64,000 nucleotides of DNA from Pedobacter lusitanus (lineage in GTDB: Bacteria; Bacteroidota; Bacteroidia; Sphingobacteriales; Sphingobacteriaceae), in assembly GCF_040026395.1 (NCBI RefSeq), contig NZ_CP157278.1, forward strand, positions 2,046,001 through 2,110,000. The letters are read 5' to 3'. The position numbers and the translations under genes were made by a program. Shown here piece by piece: positions 48,101 to 63,100 of this stretch. The notes under the pieces are model-generated. The model had not been told where the DNA came from. It made no database searches and saw nothing but the letters and a program-made list of their open reading frames with translations. How positions within the stretch are numbered: position 1 is the stretch's first letter; each line of letters begins with the position of its first letter.

Positions 48101-51100
48101 TATCTCTCCCAGTTCAATTCTATGCCCTCTTACTTTAACCTGATTGTCTTTACGATCCAGGTATATCAATTCTTTATTTACCGACCAGCGACCCAGATCT
48201 CCCGTTTTATAAACTCCGGAACCAGGGCTGAAAGGAACATCAATAAATTTTTCAGCGGTTAATTCAGGTCTGTTCCAGTATCCTTTTGCCAGTCCGTCTC
48301 CGCCAATTAAAATCTCACCAGTAACTCCGGGCGGCACAAGCCTGTTTTCATCATCTACAATATAAATCTGCGTATTATCAATAGGACGACCGATTGTTAA
48401 CAAATCAGTTTCAATTTGTATGCGTTTAATAGTAGACCAGACTGTAGTTTCAGTAGGCCCGTAAACATTCCACAAGCTGTTACAAAGTCTGATTAGTTTT
48501 GATCCCAGATCTCTGTTCAGTCTTTCTCCTCCACATAATACTTTAAGTTGCTGATCTCCTTTCCAGTCACTGTTAACAAGCATATTCCAGGTAACAGGAG
48601 TAGCTTGTATAATAGTTGGCTTTTCAAATGCTATTACCTGTTTTAAAATCTCAGGATCTGCTGCAGATTCTTTTCCCAGTAAGAAGATTTCAGCACCCGA
48701 TATCAGCGGCAGGAAGATTTCAAGAACTGAAATATCAAAAGTATAGGTAGTAACCGCCAATAATCTGTCATGCGGAGTAATTCCAGGTTCCTTCTGCATG
48801 CTGTTCAGGAAATTAAGTACAGCATAATGAGGAATCTGCACCCCTTTTGGCAATCCTGTAGATCCCGATGTATAGATCAGATAGGCCAGGTCTGAAGCTG
48901 ATAAACTTAAATTTAAATCCGTTCCGGGAAGCTCCTCCAATAACGAAAGATCATCTGTTAAACAAATGTAATTCTGGAATCCGGCCAGCTCATTTTGCAG
49001 CTCATCGCATATGGCTATGTATTCACTTCCTGTCAGCAGGGTCTTTAATCCGGTATCATTTAAAATATAGGCAATACGCTCTTTAGGGTAGAGCGGATCT
49101 ATAGGAACATAAGCTGCGCCAGATTTAAGTATACTCAGCATCCCGATAACCATCCACTCTGACCGGTCTGTCAGCATCCCAACAAGATCACCTTCTTTTA
49201 CCTGATAATTTGTAGTCAGATAATGGCTAAGCTGGTTACTTTTCAGGTTCAGTTGTTCATAAGTAAACGATCTGCCTTCAAATGTCAGCGCAACAGCCTT
49301 TGGTGTTTTTACAACCTGAGCCTCAAATAACTTATGGATATTGGTATCCGATAGGAAATCAGCTTTGGTATTATTATAGTCCTCTAAAAGAAGCTTTTTA
49401 TTTTCTGGTGTCAGACATTCCAGTTCATATAAACTCTGTGCTGTATTGTCAAAAGCAGATAAAAGAATTTGTTTATAGCTCTGAATTAAGTTTTCTATAC
49501 TTTCCTTAGCAAACAGATCCGTATTATATTCCAGAACGCAGGATAAAGTATTTTCATTTTCAGTAAAGAAGAAACAAAGATCGAATTTACTAATCGTAGC
49601 ATCTCCTTCAAATCCCGAAATGTTCAGCCCTTCAAACCCAGTTAATCCTGATGTGCCGGCTTCCGCATTTTGTAATACTGCCATCACGTCGAATAATGGA
49701 GACCTGCTTAAATCTCTCTCCAGGTTGAGATCATCTACTATTTTGTCAAATGGATAAATCTGATGTTCATAACCACCAAGGACAGTATCCTTTACCTTTT
49801 CCAATAAGACCTCAAATGTGTCATTCCGCTCAAAAGAAGTACGCAGAGGAAGAGTATTGGTGTAAAATCCGATCTGATTTTCCAGCTCTTTGCTATCTCT
49901 TGAAGCAACCGGTGAACCAATTACAATATCAGTTTGATTGGTGTATTTATATAATAAAGCTGTTAAAGAAGCGATGAGTGTGATAAAAATACCAGATTCT
50001 TTTTTGATCGCCGATTGTCTTATTTTTTGAAATACAGACTCTTCTATATCAAATGTACTTACCTCTCCATTAAATGTTTTTAATGCAGGGCGGGGAAAAT
50101 CTGATGGCAATTCCAATACCGGTACTTTATTGGCAAATTGATTGGCCCAGTACGCCTTATGTCCGCCAGACAGCATCTCATTTTCCAGCAAATTGTTTTG
50201 CCAGTGCGCATAATCTTTATACTGAATTTTTAGTGGCAGAAGCGGATTGTCTTCCCCTTTTAAGTAAGAGTTATATAAGGTTACCAGTTCCTCCATCATC
50301 ACCGTTACTGACCATCCGTCAGAAATGATATGATGTTTGGTAAATAAAAAGACATGTTCACTGGCATTCAACCTGATTAATGTCCCTCTTAATAATGGCC
50401 CCTTTTCCAAATCAAAACTTCGTCTGGTTTCTTCAATGGCCATATCTTTAGCCTTGCCAGCGGCCGCATGATCTTCACTCAGATCAATATATTTTATTTT
50501 AAAGCTATTGCTGATGAATCTGTTTACCTTTTGTCTGGGTTCTCCCTCTACACTGATAAATATGGTTCTTAAAATCTCATGACGTTCGATCAGACTGTTG
50601 AATGAGGCCTCAAGCGCCTTTATATCCAGCAACCCTTTGAAACGGTAAGCCCAGGGCATATTGTAAGCAATCCGGTCCTGCTCAAACTGATCGAGTATCC
50701 ATAAACGCTGCTGCGCATGTGACAACGCATAATCAGCCTCTACAGGGATAGCGGTAATTTCTTCATAAGAGACCTTCCTGCCTTTGCTGATCTCTACACT
50801 TAACCCTGCTATGGTCGGATGAGCAAATAAACTCCGCAGCTCCAGCTTTAGTCCCAGCTCTTTATGCAAACGGCTGATCACCTGGATAGCTTTCAGCGAA
50901 TGTCCTCCCAGTTCAAAGAAATTAGCATGGATACCAATCTGTTCCCGTTTCAGAACCTCTGACCATATCCTGCCAACCTGTATCTCGGTCTGGTTACGTG
51001 GTCCTTCATAACTTTCGCTCTTACCAGAATCCTCAGCAGGATCAGGTAACTGTTTCCTGTCAATCTTGCCATTGGCTGTCAAAGGCAATGTATCCAATCT

Positions 51101-54100
51101 TACCAGATAACCCGGAATCATATATTCAGGAAGATAACCTCCCATAAAACTTCTTAGCGTTACCGCATCTGCAACACCCGCATAATAACCTACCAGTTCT
51201 TTCTCCCCCTGATCATCTGTTCTGCACAGTACCACACTTTGAGAAACCCCTTCATGTTTCAATAGTGTATTTTCAATCTCTCCCAGCTCTATCCGGTAAC
51301 CACGCACTTTCACCTGGTGATCTGACCTCCCGATAAACTCTACCGTTCCGTCCTCCAGCCAGCGTGCCATGTCTCCGCTCTTGTATACCCGGCCACCAGT
51401 AATAAAAGGATTAGCACGGAAACGGTCTCTGCTTTGCTCCTCCAGGTTGATATAACCACGGCCTACTCCACTTCCTCCAATATAAAGCTCGCCTTTTACT
51501 CCGATTGGTACAGGATTTCCTGAACCATCCAGAATATAAAGCTGATGGTTTGGTAATGGGGTGCCGATACTGGAATCGCTGCTTCTTGTTGTTTTTCTTG
51601 TTCCCTTAGGCGTTACTCCAGCAAATTCATAACTGGAATTCACCGTACATTCTGTAATACCGTATACATTGATCAGACTGCTCTGTTCCCCGAAGATGGT
51701 TTCATAACGGAGACAAAGATCTTCGCTCAGTGCTTCTCCTCCTGTCAGTGTGTATTGTAAAGCCATACCAATCCCGCTTTCTTCCAAATGCGATAGCATA
51801 ACGCCCAGATAAGCTGGTGTAATGTCAATCACATCTACTTTGCCTGCTATAATGGTCTGGATATATTGAGCCGGATCTTTCTTCACCTCATCCGCTATCA
51901 GGATCAGTTGTCCACCGTTCAGCAGCGGTGCAAATAACTGCTGCACTGAAGCATCAAAATTGATCGATGCGGTCAGTAATGACACCAGTGGCCGATCATG
52001 TTTGCTATAGATAATTTCTTTCAGCCAGTGGCTTAAATTAACTACCGAATGCTGTTCTATCTGGACTCCTTTGGGAACACCTGTTGTCCCTGAGGTATAA
52101 AGCACATAGATTAAATCATCTCCACTATAGCTCTGGCTTAAATTACCCGTAGCATACCCTCCATATAAATCCTCAGTCACCTGTACCACAGGAACCGAAA
52201 ACTCTGCCTCAGGATCAGCACCAGTCAGCAAAACTCTGAGCTGGCTGTCTCTGATAATATGTGCTTTGCGTTCTGCCGGATGAGCTCCATCAACCGGCAC
52301 ATAAGCACCTCCTGATTTCAGGATCGCCAGTATACTGATCATTAGTTCTGTACTCTTATCCATCATTATGCCCACCAGCTCATCCTTCTTAATCCCGTAA
52401 TGAGATTGAAGATAACCGGCAAGCTGATTGGATCGTGTATTTAATTCCTGGTAAGTCAGTTCCCCTGCGCCATCAGATACTGCAATTGCCAGTGGTGTTC
52501 TGGCTACCTGCTCTTCAAACAGCTCCTGGATCGTTGCTCCACCCGTATAACTTCTTGCAGTTTGATTAAACCCTTCAATCAGCTGCAACTGCTCTGCTAT
52601 AGGAATATAAGACAACTGATTTAGGGCAACTGTCTGACCTGCGATCACTGCACCAGCCAGTTCTTTGAAATGACCTAGCAGACGGCTTATACTTTCTGCT
52701 TTGAAAAGAGCAGTATTGTATTCTATTTCCAGTTCAACTACAGAATCTTTTGCTGCAAAGTTGAACGTAAGATCAAATTTGCTTATCGTATTGACTAAGT
52801 TAAAGGCTGAAACCTCAATCCCTTCCAGTTCTTCTATACCTGCACCATTCAGTTCCGCATTTTGAAACACCATCATTACATCAAACAAGGCTGAACGGCT
52901 CATATCCCGGCTCAGTTCCAGATCTTCAATCAGTAAATCAAAAGGATACTGCTCATGCTCATAGGCTTCAAGCACTGACTGTTTTATCTTGTGCAATAAA
53001 GTGATCACCGGTTCTTCCCCGTTTACCACAGTACGAAGCGCAAGCGTATTCACATAAAATCCCAACTGAGATTCCAGACTTTTCTGACTCCTGCCGGCGA
53101 CAGCTGTTCCGATAACCATATCTTCCTGACCGGTATAGCGGTACAACAGGATTTTAAGCAAACCTAAAAGAATCATGAAAACACTCATCCCTTCTGCCTG
53201 CCCCAACTGCTGAATATCCCGGCTCAGTTCTGCGCCAAGACTTGCGCTGATGCTGTTTCCTTTAAATGTTTTGATTAAACCTCTCTTATAATCCAAAGGT
53301 AAATCCAGAACAGGAATCTCACCTGAAAACTGGCTCTGCCAATAACTTGCCGACGCTGCAAATCTGCCTTCCTGCAACTGACGGTTTTGCCAGTGTGCAT
53401 AATCTTTATATTGAATAACAAGAGGTGCCAACCCAGCCTCCTGTCCATTTTGCTTACTTTGATAAAGTCTGACCAGTTCATCCGTCATCACCTCTGTTGA
53501 CCAGCCATCAGAAATGATATGGTGCATATTGAACACCAGGATATGTTCCCCTTCCCCGGTACGGATCACACCAGCTTTTAGCAGGGGCCATTGATCCAGA
53601 CTGAAAGATCCTGCAAGCTCCGCTTTGACAAGCTCCTGTAAATCCTCTTCCCCCAGAGTGATACTTGCCTCACGATAACCCAGCTGAAACTGGCAGGCCG
53701 CTGCCGGCAATACCTTTTGTCTGGGTTCTCCCTCTACACTGATAAATATGGTTCTTAAAATCTCATGACGTTCGATCAGACTGTTGAATGAGGCCTCAAG
53801 CGCCTTTATATCCAGCAACCCTTTGAAACGGTAAGCCCAGGGCATATTGTAAGCAATCCGGTCCTGCTCAAACTGATCGAGTATCCATAAACGCTGCTGC
53901 GCATGTGACAACGCATAATCAGCCTCTGCAGGGATAGCGGTAATTTCTTCATAAGAAACCTTCCTGCCTTTGCTGATCTCTACACTTAACCCTGCTATGG
54001 TCGGATGAGCAAATAAACTCCGCAGCTCCAGCTTTAGTCCCAGCTCTTTATGCAAACGGCTGATCACCTGGATAGCTTTCAGCGAATGTCCTCCCAGTTC

Positions 54101-57100
54101 AAAGAAATTAGCATGGATACCAATCTGTTCCCGTTTCAGAACCTCTGACCATATCCTGCCAACCTGTATCTCGGTCTGGTTACGTGGTCCTTCATAACTT
54201 TCGCTCTTACCAGAATCCTCAGCAGGATCAGGTAACTGTTTCCTGTCAATCTTGCCATTGGCTGTCAAAGGCAGTGTATCCAATCTTACCAGATAACCCG
54301 GAATCATATATTCAGGAAGATAACCTCCCATAAAACTTCTTAGCGTTACCGCATCTGCTACACCCGCATAATAACCTACCAGTTCTTTCTCCCCCTGATC
54401 ATCTGTTCTGCACAGTACCACACTTTGAGAAACCCCTTCATGTTTCAATAGTGTATTTTCAATCTCTCCCAGCTCTATCCGGTAACCACGCACTTTCACC
54501 TGGTGATCTGACCTCCCGATAAACTCTACCGTTCCGTCCTCCAGCCAGCGTGCCATGTCTCCGCTCTTGTATACCCGGCCACCAGTAATAAAAGGATTAG
54601 CACGGAAACGGTCTCTGCTTTGCTCCTCCAGGTTGATATAACCACGGCCTACTCCACTTCCTCCAATATAAAGCTCGCCTTTTACTCCGATTGGTACAGG
54701 ATTTCCTGAACCATCCAGAATATAAAGCTGATGGTTTGGTAATGGGGTGCCGATACTGGAATCGCTGCTTCTTGTTGTTTTTCTTGTTCCCTTAGGCGTT
54801 ACTCCAGCAAATTCATAACTGGAATTCACCGTACATTCTGTAATACCGTATACATTGATCAGACTGCTCTGTTCCCCGAAGATGGTTTCATAACGGAGAC
54901 AAAGATCTTCGCTCAGTGCTTCTCCTCCTGTCAGTGTGTATTGTAAAGCCATACCAATCCCGCTTTCTTCCAAATGCGATAGCATAACGCCCAGATAAGC
55001 TGGTGTAATGTCAATCACATCTACTTTGCCTGCTATAATGGTCTGGATATATTGAGCCGGATCTTTCTTCACCTCATCCGCTATCAGGATCAGTTGTCCA
55101 CCGTTCAGCAGCGGTGCAAATAACTGCTGCACTGAAGCATCAAAATTGATCGATGCGGTCAGTAATGACACCAGTGGCCGATCATGTTTGCTATAGATAA
55201 TCTCTTTCAGCCAGTGGCTTAAATTAACTACCGAATGCTGTTCTATCTGGACTCCTTTGGGAACACCTGTTGTCCCTGAGGTATAAAGCACATAGATTAA
55301 ATCATCTCCACTATAGCTCTGGTTTAAATTATCCGTAGCATATCCTCCATATAAATCCTCGGTCACCTGCACCACAGGAACCGAAAACTCTGCCCCGGGA
55401 TCAGCACCAGTCAGCAAAACTCTGAGCTGGCTGTCTCTGATAATATGTGCTTTGCGTTCTGCCGGATGAGCTCCATCAACCGGTACATAAGCACCACCTG
55501 ATTTCAGGATCGCCAGTATACTGATCATCAGTTCTGTACTCTTATCCATCATTATGCCCACCAGCTCATCCTTCTTAATCCCGTAATGAGATTGAAGATA
55601 ACCGGCAAGCTGATTGGATCGTGTATTTAATTCCTGGTAAGTCAGTTCCCCTGCGCCATCAGATACTGCAATTGCCAGTGGTGTTCTGGCTACCTGCTCT
55701 TCAAACAGCTCCTGGATCGTTGCTCCACCCGTATAACTTCTTGCAGTTTGATTAAACCCTTCAATCAGCTGCAACTGCTCTGCTATAGGAATATAAGACA
55801 ACTGATTTAGGGCAACTGTCTGACCTGCGATCACTGCACCAGCCAGTTCTTTGAAATGACCTAGCAGACGGCTTATACTTTCTGCTTTGAAAAGAGCAGT
55901 ATTGTATTCTATTTCCAGTTCAACTACAGAATCTTTTGCTGCAAAGTTGAACGTAAGATCAAATTTGCTTATCGTATTGGCTAAGTTAAAGGCTGAAACC
56001 TCAATTCCTTCCAGTTCTTCTATACCTGCACCATTCAGTTCCGCATTCTGAAACACCATCATTACATCAAACAAGGCTGAACGGCTCATATCCCGGCTCA
56101 GTTCCAGATCTTCAATCAGTAAATCAAAAGGATACTGCTCATGCTCATAGGCTTCAAGCACTGACTGTTTTATCTTGTGCAATAGAGTGATCACCGGTTC
56201 TTCCCCGTTTACCACAGTACGAAACGCAAGCGTATTCACATAAAATCCCAACTGAGATTCCAGACTTTTCTGACTCCTGCCGGCGACAGCTGTTCCGATA
56301 ACCATATCTTCCTGACCGGTATAACGGTACAACAGGATTTTAAGCAAACTTAAAAGAATCATGAAAACACTCATCCCTTCTGCCTGCCCCAACTGCTGAA
56401 TATCCCGGCTCAGTTCTGCGCCAAGACTTGCGCTGATGCTGTTTCCTTTAAATGTTTTGATTAAACCTCTCTTATAATCCAAAGGTAAATCCAGAACAGG
56501 AATCTCACCTGAAAACTGGCTCTGCCAATAACTTGCCGACGCTGCAAATCTGCCTTCCTGCAACTGACGGTTTTGCCAGTGTGCATAATCTTTATATTGA
56601 ATGGCAAGAGGCGCCAATCCTGCCTCCTGTCCATTTTGCTTACTTTGATAAAGTCTGACCAGTTCATCCGTCATCACCTCTGTTGACCAGCCATCAGAAA
56701 TGATATGGTGCATATTGAACACCAGGATATGTTCCCCTTCCCCGGTACGGATCACACCAGCTTTTAGCAGGGGCCATTGATCCAGACTGAAAGATCCTGC
56801 AAGCTCCACTTTGACAAGCTCCTGTAAATCTTCTTCCCCCATTGCCTCAAGATAACCCAGCTGAAACTGGCAGGCCGCTGCCGGCAATACCTTTTGTCTG
56901 GGTTCTCCTTCTACACTGATAAATATGGTTCTTAAAATCTCATGACGTTCGATCAGACTGTTGAATGAGGCCTCAAGTGCCTTTATATCCAGCAACCCTT
57001 TGAAACGGTAAGCTGATGGCATATTATAAGCAATCCGGTCCTGCTCAAACTGATCGAGTATCCATAAACGCTGCTGCGCATGTGACAACGCATAATCAGC

Positions 57101-60100
57101 CTCTACAGGGATAGCGGTAATTTCTTCATAAGAGACCTTCCTGCCTTTGCTGATCTCTACACTTAACCCTGCTATGGTCGGATGAGCAAATAAACTCCGC
57201 AGCTCCAGCTTTAGTCCCAGCTCTTTATGCAAACGGCTGATCACCTGGATAGCTTTCAGCGAATGTCCTCCCAGTTCAAAGAAATTAGCATGGATACCAA
57301 TCTGTTCCCGTTTCAGGACCTCTGACCATATCCTGCCAACTTGTATCTCGGTCTGGTTACGTGGTCCTTCATAACTCTTGCTGCTGCCTGAATCCCGGAC
57401 AGGATCAGGTAACTGTTTCCTGTCAATCTTGCCATTGGCTGTCAAAGGCAATGTATCCAATCTTACCAGATAACCCGGAATCATATATTCAGGAAGATAA
57501 CCTCCCATAAAACTTCTTAGCGTTACCGCATCTGCTACACCCGCATAATAACCTACCAGTTCTTTCTCCCCCTGATCATCTGTTCTGCACAGTACCACAC
57601 TTTGAGAAACCCCCTCATGTTTCAGGAGTGTATTTTCAATCTCTCCCAGTTCTATCCGGTAACCACGCACTTTCACCTGGTGATCTGACCTCCCGATAAA
57701 CTCTACCGTTCCGTCCTCCAGCCAGCGTGCCATGTCTCCGCTCTTGTATACCCGGCCACCAGTAATAAAAGGGTTAACACGGAAACGGTCTCTGCTTTGC
57801 TCCTCCAGGTTGATATAACCACGGCCTACTCCACTTCCTCCAATATAAAGCTCGCCTAAAATCCCAACACCTACAGGATTTTGATAATGATCCAGAATAT
57901 AGTATTGAGTATTAGCCATTGGCCTGCCAATCGGAACATTCGAAACAGGTAATAAATCATCAGCTGATACCTCATAGAAAGATGAATCTATAGTGGTCTC
58001 AGTAGTACCATAACTATTTATAATACGGAACTGATCTTTGAAATTGCTTAGAATCCTTTTATAATCTTCCAGCAGAAGTGTATCTGATCCCAAAATCACC
58101 ATTTCCATGAAAGAAATATCATAACCTTCTTCAGCGATATAATCCATCAGCGGAACTACCAGAGCCGGAGTAGATTCAAAAATATTGATCTTATTTTCAA
58201 GAATAAGCTGATATAATGACTCCAGATCAAAACGCGCCTGTGAAGGACAGATAACCATACTTCCCCCATTCAGCAATGCACGGCACAAATCCCCGCAGAA
58301 AACATCAAAGGAAATGCTGGCAATTTGCAATAACCTGACTTCAAAAGTATCCAGACGATAAGCTGATGTCCATCCTTTAGCTATATTCACCAGGTTTTTG
58401 TGCTCTACCATTACCCCTTTTGGAAGCCCGGTAGAGGCAGAAGTATAAATTACATAGGCAAGATTAGCAGGACTGATAGTTTGTTCCGGATTAGCTGAGT
58501 CAAAACTGCTAAGCTCTTCATTAAGCTCATTCAGATTGATTACAGAAATATCTTCTTTTGAGATCACAACATCGGCCTGATCAGTCAGTAAGATCTTTAT
58601 TTTAGTGTCTTCAATTATATATTCTATTCTGCTTTGCGGATATTCAGGATCGACAGGCACATAGGCAGCACCCGATTTAATTACCCCAAGTACAGCTACT
58701 ACTGACCATACAGACCTGCTTACCATAACTCCAATAAGCTGATCGGGAATAATTTCAAAAGATGCCCTTAAATAAGCTGCCAGTTGATTTGCTTTTTCGT
58801 TAAGCGCTTTATAAGTAATCCTGCTGTCTTCACAAATAACAGCAACAGCATCAGGACTGCATGCTGCCTGGGCTTCAAACAATTCCTGAAAAGTCAGGTT
58901 TTCAGCAACAGGAAGAGCCGTATCATTAAACAGATGGAGGACCAGATCTTTTTCTTTTTCACCCAGATATTCCAGATGAGCTAAAGAAGATTTAGAATTA
59001 TGGACAATAGCAGCAATTATGTTCCTGAGATGAGCTGAAAGCCTTTCAATTCTGGACTCAGTAAATAAATCCCTGTTGTATTCAATACTAACTTTTAATT
59101 CATCATTCAGTTCAAAAAAGTCAATAGACAAGTCAAACTGGCTGATCAAACCCGTTGCCGGATAAGGAATTGCCTGAATTCCATCGAGCTTCTCCAATTC
59201 ATTCACAGCCAGTCCGGTATTCTGGAAACCTACCATTACATCAAAAACAGGAGAGCGGCTCATATCCCTTGCAGAAACCAGATCATCAACCATCTTATCA
59301 AATGGATAAGATTTATGTTCATATCCCTGGATCAGATTTCCTTTAACTTCTTCCAGAAGCAGCTCAAAGGATGCTGATTCATCAAATTTTGTACGGATAG
59401 GCAGTGTATTTAAAAAATAGCCGATCTGGTTTTCGAGCTGCTGCTCATCTCTTAATCCAACAGGTATACCAAGAATAATATCCTGCTGGGCCGTATATTT
59501 ATTAAGCAATGCATAAACAGAGGCCAGTAAAACCATAAATACTGTTGAATCCTTTGACCTGCTTAATCCGATCACTCCATTGTAAAGCTCATCCTCCAGC
59601 ATAAAGCTGGTCACATGACCATTGTACGTCTGAAATACCGGACGCGGTAAATCTGTTGCAAGAGCAAGCACAGGAAGCTCATCACTAAACTGATCCAGCC
59701 AGTATTCCCTGTGTTTATCTTCTGCACTGATCGCGCTGTTCTGCGCGCTGTATACATAGTCTTTATAATGGAATGGCAGCGGAGGTAATAAGTTTTCTTT
59801 TCCGGCTTTGAAGTCATTATAAACAGAAACCAATTCACCGGCAAGGATATTCATTGACCATCCGTCAGTAATGATATGGTGCATGGCAAATAAAAGCAGA
59901 TGAGAGTCTGCATCCAGCTTCAGTATTATCGTTCTTAGTAAAGGACCATTGGCCAGATCAAATGAAGTACTTTTATTCTCCTGAATTGACTGATCCCGCA
60001 GAGAAGCCTTTTTAACTTCATCAAATTGAGTAAGATCTATAAAGGTTTGAGAGATCGTTGTGTAATCCTCATGAATTTTCTGCTTTACTTCTTCCTCAAT

Positions 60101-63100
60101 TACTACAAATGTAGTTCTGAGAATCTCATGTCTTTCGACCAGCTTCTGAAAAGATTTTTGTAATAATTCTACTTCCAGCTCCCCTTTTAATTCATATTCC
60201 CATGATAAGTTGTAGGCGATTTGATTTTCCCTGAACTGATCGAGTATCCAAAGTCTTTTTTGAGCAGGAGAAACATCATAATAGTCCATTTTCCGGATTA
60301 CCCGGATACCTGGAGTACGCACAGTTTCATATTTCAGCATCTCTTCGGCCAGCTCTTTAATTGTCGGATTCAGAAAGAGTGTCTTTAAAGCTAACTCCAC
60401 ATGAAGTCTGCTCCTGATATGAGCAATCAGCTGAGTAGCTTTAATAGAATTACCACCCAGTTCAAAGAAATTATTAAAAATACTGACTGATGATTTGTTT
60501 AAGATATCTTCCCAGATTTCCACTAAAATCTGCTCGGCAGGAGATAACAACCGCTCTCTGTCTTCAACAAAGATCTCTGTTGTAAATTCCATAGCCAGCA
60601 AGGCTTGTTTATCTACTTTCCCGTTCGGAGTAAGCGGAAACTCATTCAAAGTAACCAATAGCCTTGGCACCATATAGTCAGGCAGCTGCTGGTGGAGATA
60701 CTTTCTCAGATCCTGAGTATGTACCCCTTTCTCTATATAAAATCCAATCAGGTATGTTTCCCCGTTATGGTCTTCACTGGCCAGTACCAATGCATCTTCT
60801 ATTGCTTCGAGCTTAAGAATAGTGCCTTCAATTTCAGCAAGCTCTACTCTATAACCTCTTATTTTGAGCTGATCGTCTTTTCTTCCAATAAATGAAATAC
60901 TTCCGTTTTCATTCCACTTACCTAAATCTCCTGTTTTATAAACTCTTATTTTTTCCCCGAAATCTGCAACAACAAATTTCGCAGCTGTCTCAGTCTCATT
61001 ATTTACATAACCTTTTGCCAGCCCCATACCACCGATACATATTTCTCCGGTAATACCTACCGGAACAATCTGCATCAGTTCATCTACAATAAATACTTTA
61101 CGATTGGCAACAGGCCAGCCAATATTAGCAGCATCGCTATGATTTTTAACAGGATTAAAGGTGGTACAAACCGTTGATTCCGTAGGGCCATAAGTGTTGT
61201 AAATAGCCGTCTTTCCAAATAAATTACTGATATAAGCCGGCTTTAAAATATCTCCCCCGCTAATTAAAATCCTCAGACTTTTCAGGTATCCGGGATGATT
61301 ATTGATCTCATTAATAACCAGTGGTGTTGTACTGAGCAATGTCGCGGACTGTCTTTCTGCTGTCTGAAGTAATTCATCAATATTCCGTCCTCCGTCTTTT
61401 AAGATGACCAGTTTACCGGATACACATAATACCGGAAATATTTCTTCTATGGCCGTATCAAAAGATAGTGAAGATTGCTGAATAACCACCTCCTGAGCAG
61501 TCAGCTCAAAATATTGGATAAAAGTAAGTACATAATCAACGAGTGACTGATGTCCGATCATTACACCTTTGGGCTTTCCGGTAGAGCCAGATGTATAATT
61601 GATATAAGCCAGCTCATGATAACCTGTGAAAGATGGATTGTCAGCAGGGCAATTTCTCAGCTCATCGGCTATCTCATCCACAAGGATAGTTTTCTCCTTC
61701 TTCAAAGCTCCCTGATACTCAAAAGATATACTATCACAAAGCAGTAAATCAAGCTCACTATTTTCAATGATATAATTTATCCTGTCCGCAGGATAAGCAG
61801 GATCAACCGGAACAAATACCCCATTGATTTTTAACGTAGCAAGGATTCCGATGATGGCATAAGGAGAAGGTAAGAACATGATTCCAACCCTGCTTCCTGA
61901 TTTTATCTGGTACTTAGTCAACAGAAAATGAGCCAGTTGATTAGCCCTTATATTTAATTCCCTGTAAGTTATCTGATCATTTAAATAAGCTATTGCTATA
62001 GCATCCGGATGGCGCTCAACCTGCTGTCCGAATAAATCTATTATACTTAAAGAATCCTGTAAGGATTGGAAAGGTGGATTAAACTCCATAAGTAACCGTT
62101 GCTGTTCCTGTTCCGGAAGCACCTGGTAACTTAATAAAGGAAGATTGGGGTCCTGAATAACTGAATCAGTTAATTTAAGAAAATGACTGCCTAACCTTTT
62201 AATCTGTTCCTGGTCAAACAAATCGGTACTATACCTGATGTTTAAAACCAGGGAACTCCTGGTCTGAATAAATTCAAACTGCAAGTCAATAAATGCAGTA
62301 TCAATCTGAACAGGGTAAAATTCTGATTCAACAGCGTTGTCTAAATTTTTGAAATCAAAGTCAAAATCAAAATTCTGCAGCAGTACAAGGACGTTAAACA
62401 GCTCATTACGTGCAACCTGGGTATAGTCTGTTTTTTCTTCTACCAACTGATCAAAAGAATACTCCTGATGCTCATAGGCCTTCAGTACTTTACTTTTCAC
62501 CCTTCTCAGCAATCTCCCGAAAGTATCTTTTTTATCGAAACGGGTTCTTAATAATAAAGTATTCAGGTAACAGCCAATCTGTGATTCCAGTCCTTTCTGA
62601 TTTCTGCCTGCCAGATCTGTTCCAAACGTGATATCAGTTTCTCCTGAATATTTGTAGAACAGTGTATTCAAAAGTGCTATCAAAGTCATGAACAGTGTCG
62701 ATTCATGTGCTGCACTTAATGTCTTCAGACTTTCAGTTATCCGGTCCGGCAGCTCAAAACTTATTATATTTCCACCGGATGTACTTTTCTGTGCCCCGGC
62801 AACTGCAAAAGGCAGCTGAGTAAGCGAATGACCGTTACCGAAATCAAATTCCTTTTCCCAGTATTCCTTATGTGATAAATAAGACTCTCCTTTTTCTGCA
62901 GATTTCTTCCAGACTACATAATCTTTATACTGAAAAGGCAATGCCGGTAAAAGTATATCATTGCCACTTGAAAGACTGCCGTAGATCAGAGAAATTTCAT
63001 CCACAATTACGCCCAGTGACCACCCATCTGCAATGATATGATGGATATTAAATAATAATACAAACTCTGATGCCGGATTTTCCAATAAGATCACCTTCCA

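Noticed and set aside
36536..49400. Calcium-binding Asp-X-Asp-Gly motif as in daptomycin-type lipopeptides
   Set aside because: The predicted order here is Gly-Asp-X-Asn, which does not match the motif.
50526..57857. Transposon or insertion sequence as the cause of the 3.18-kb repeat
   Set aside because: The repeated DNA is all NRPS coding sequence in frame, with no transposase, terminal inverted repeats or target duplications.
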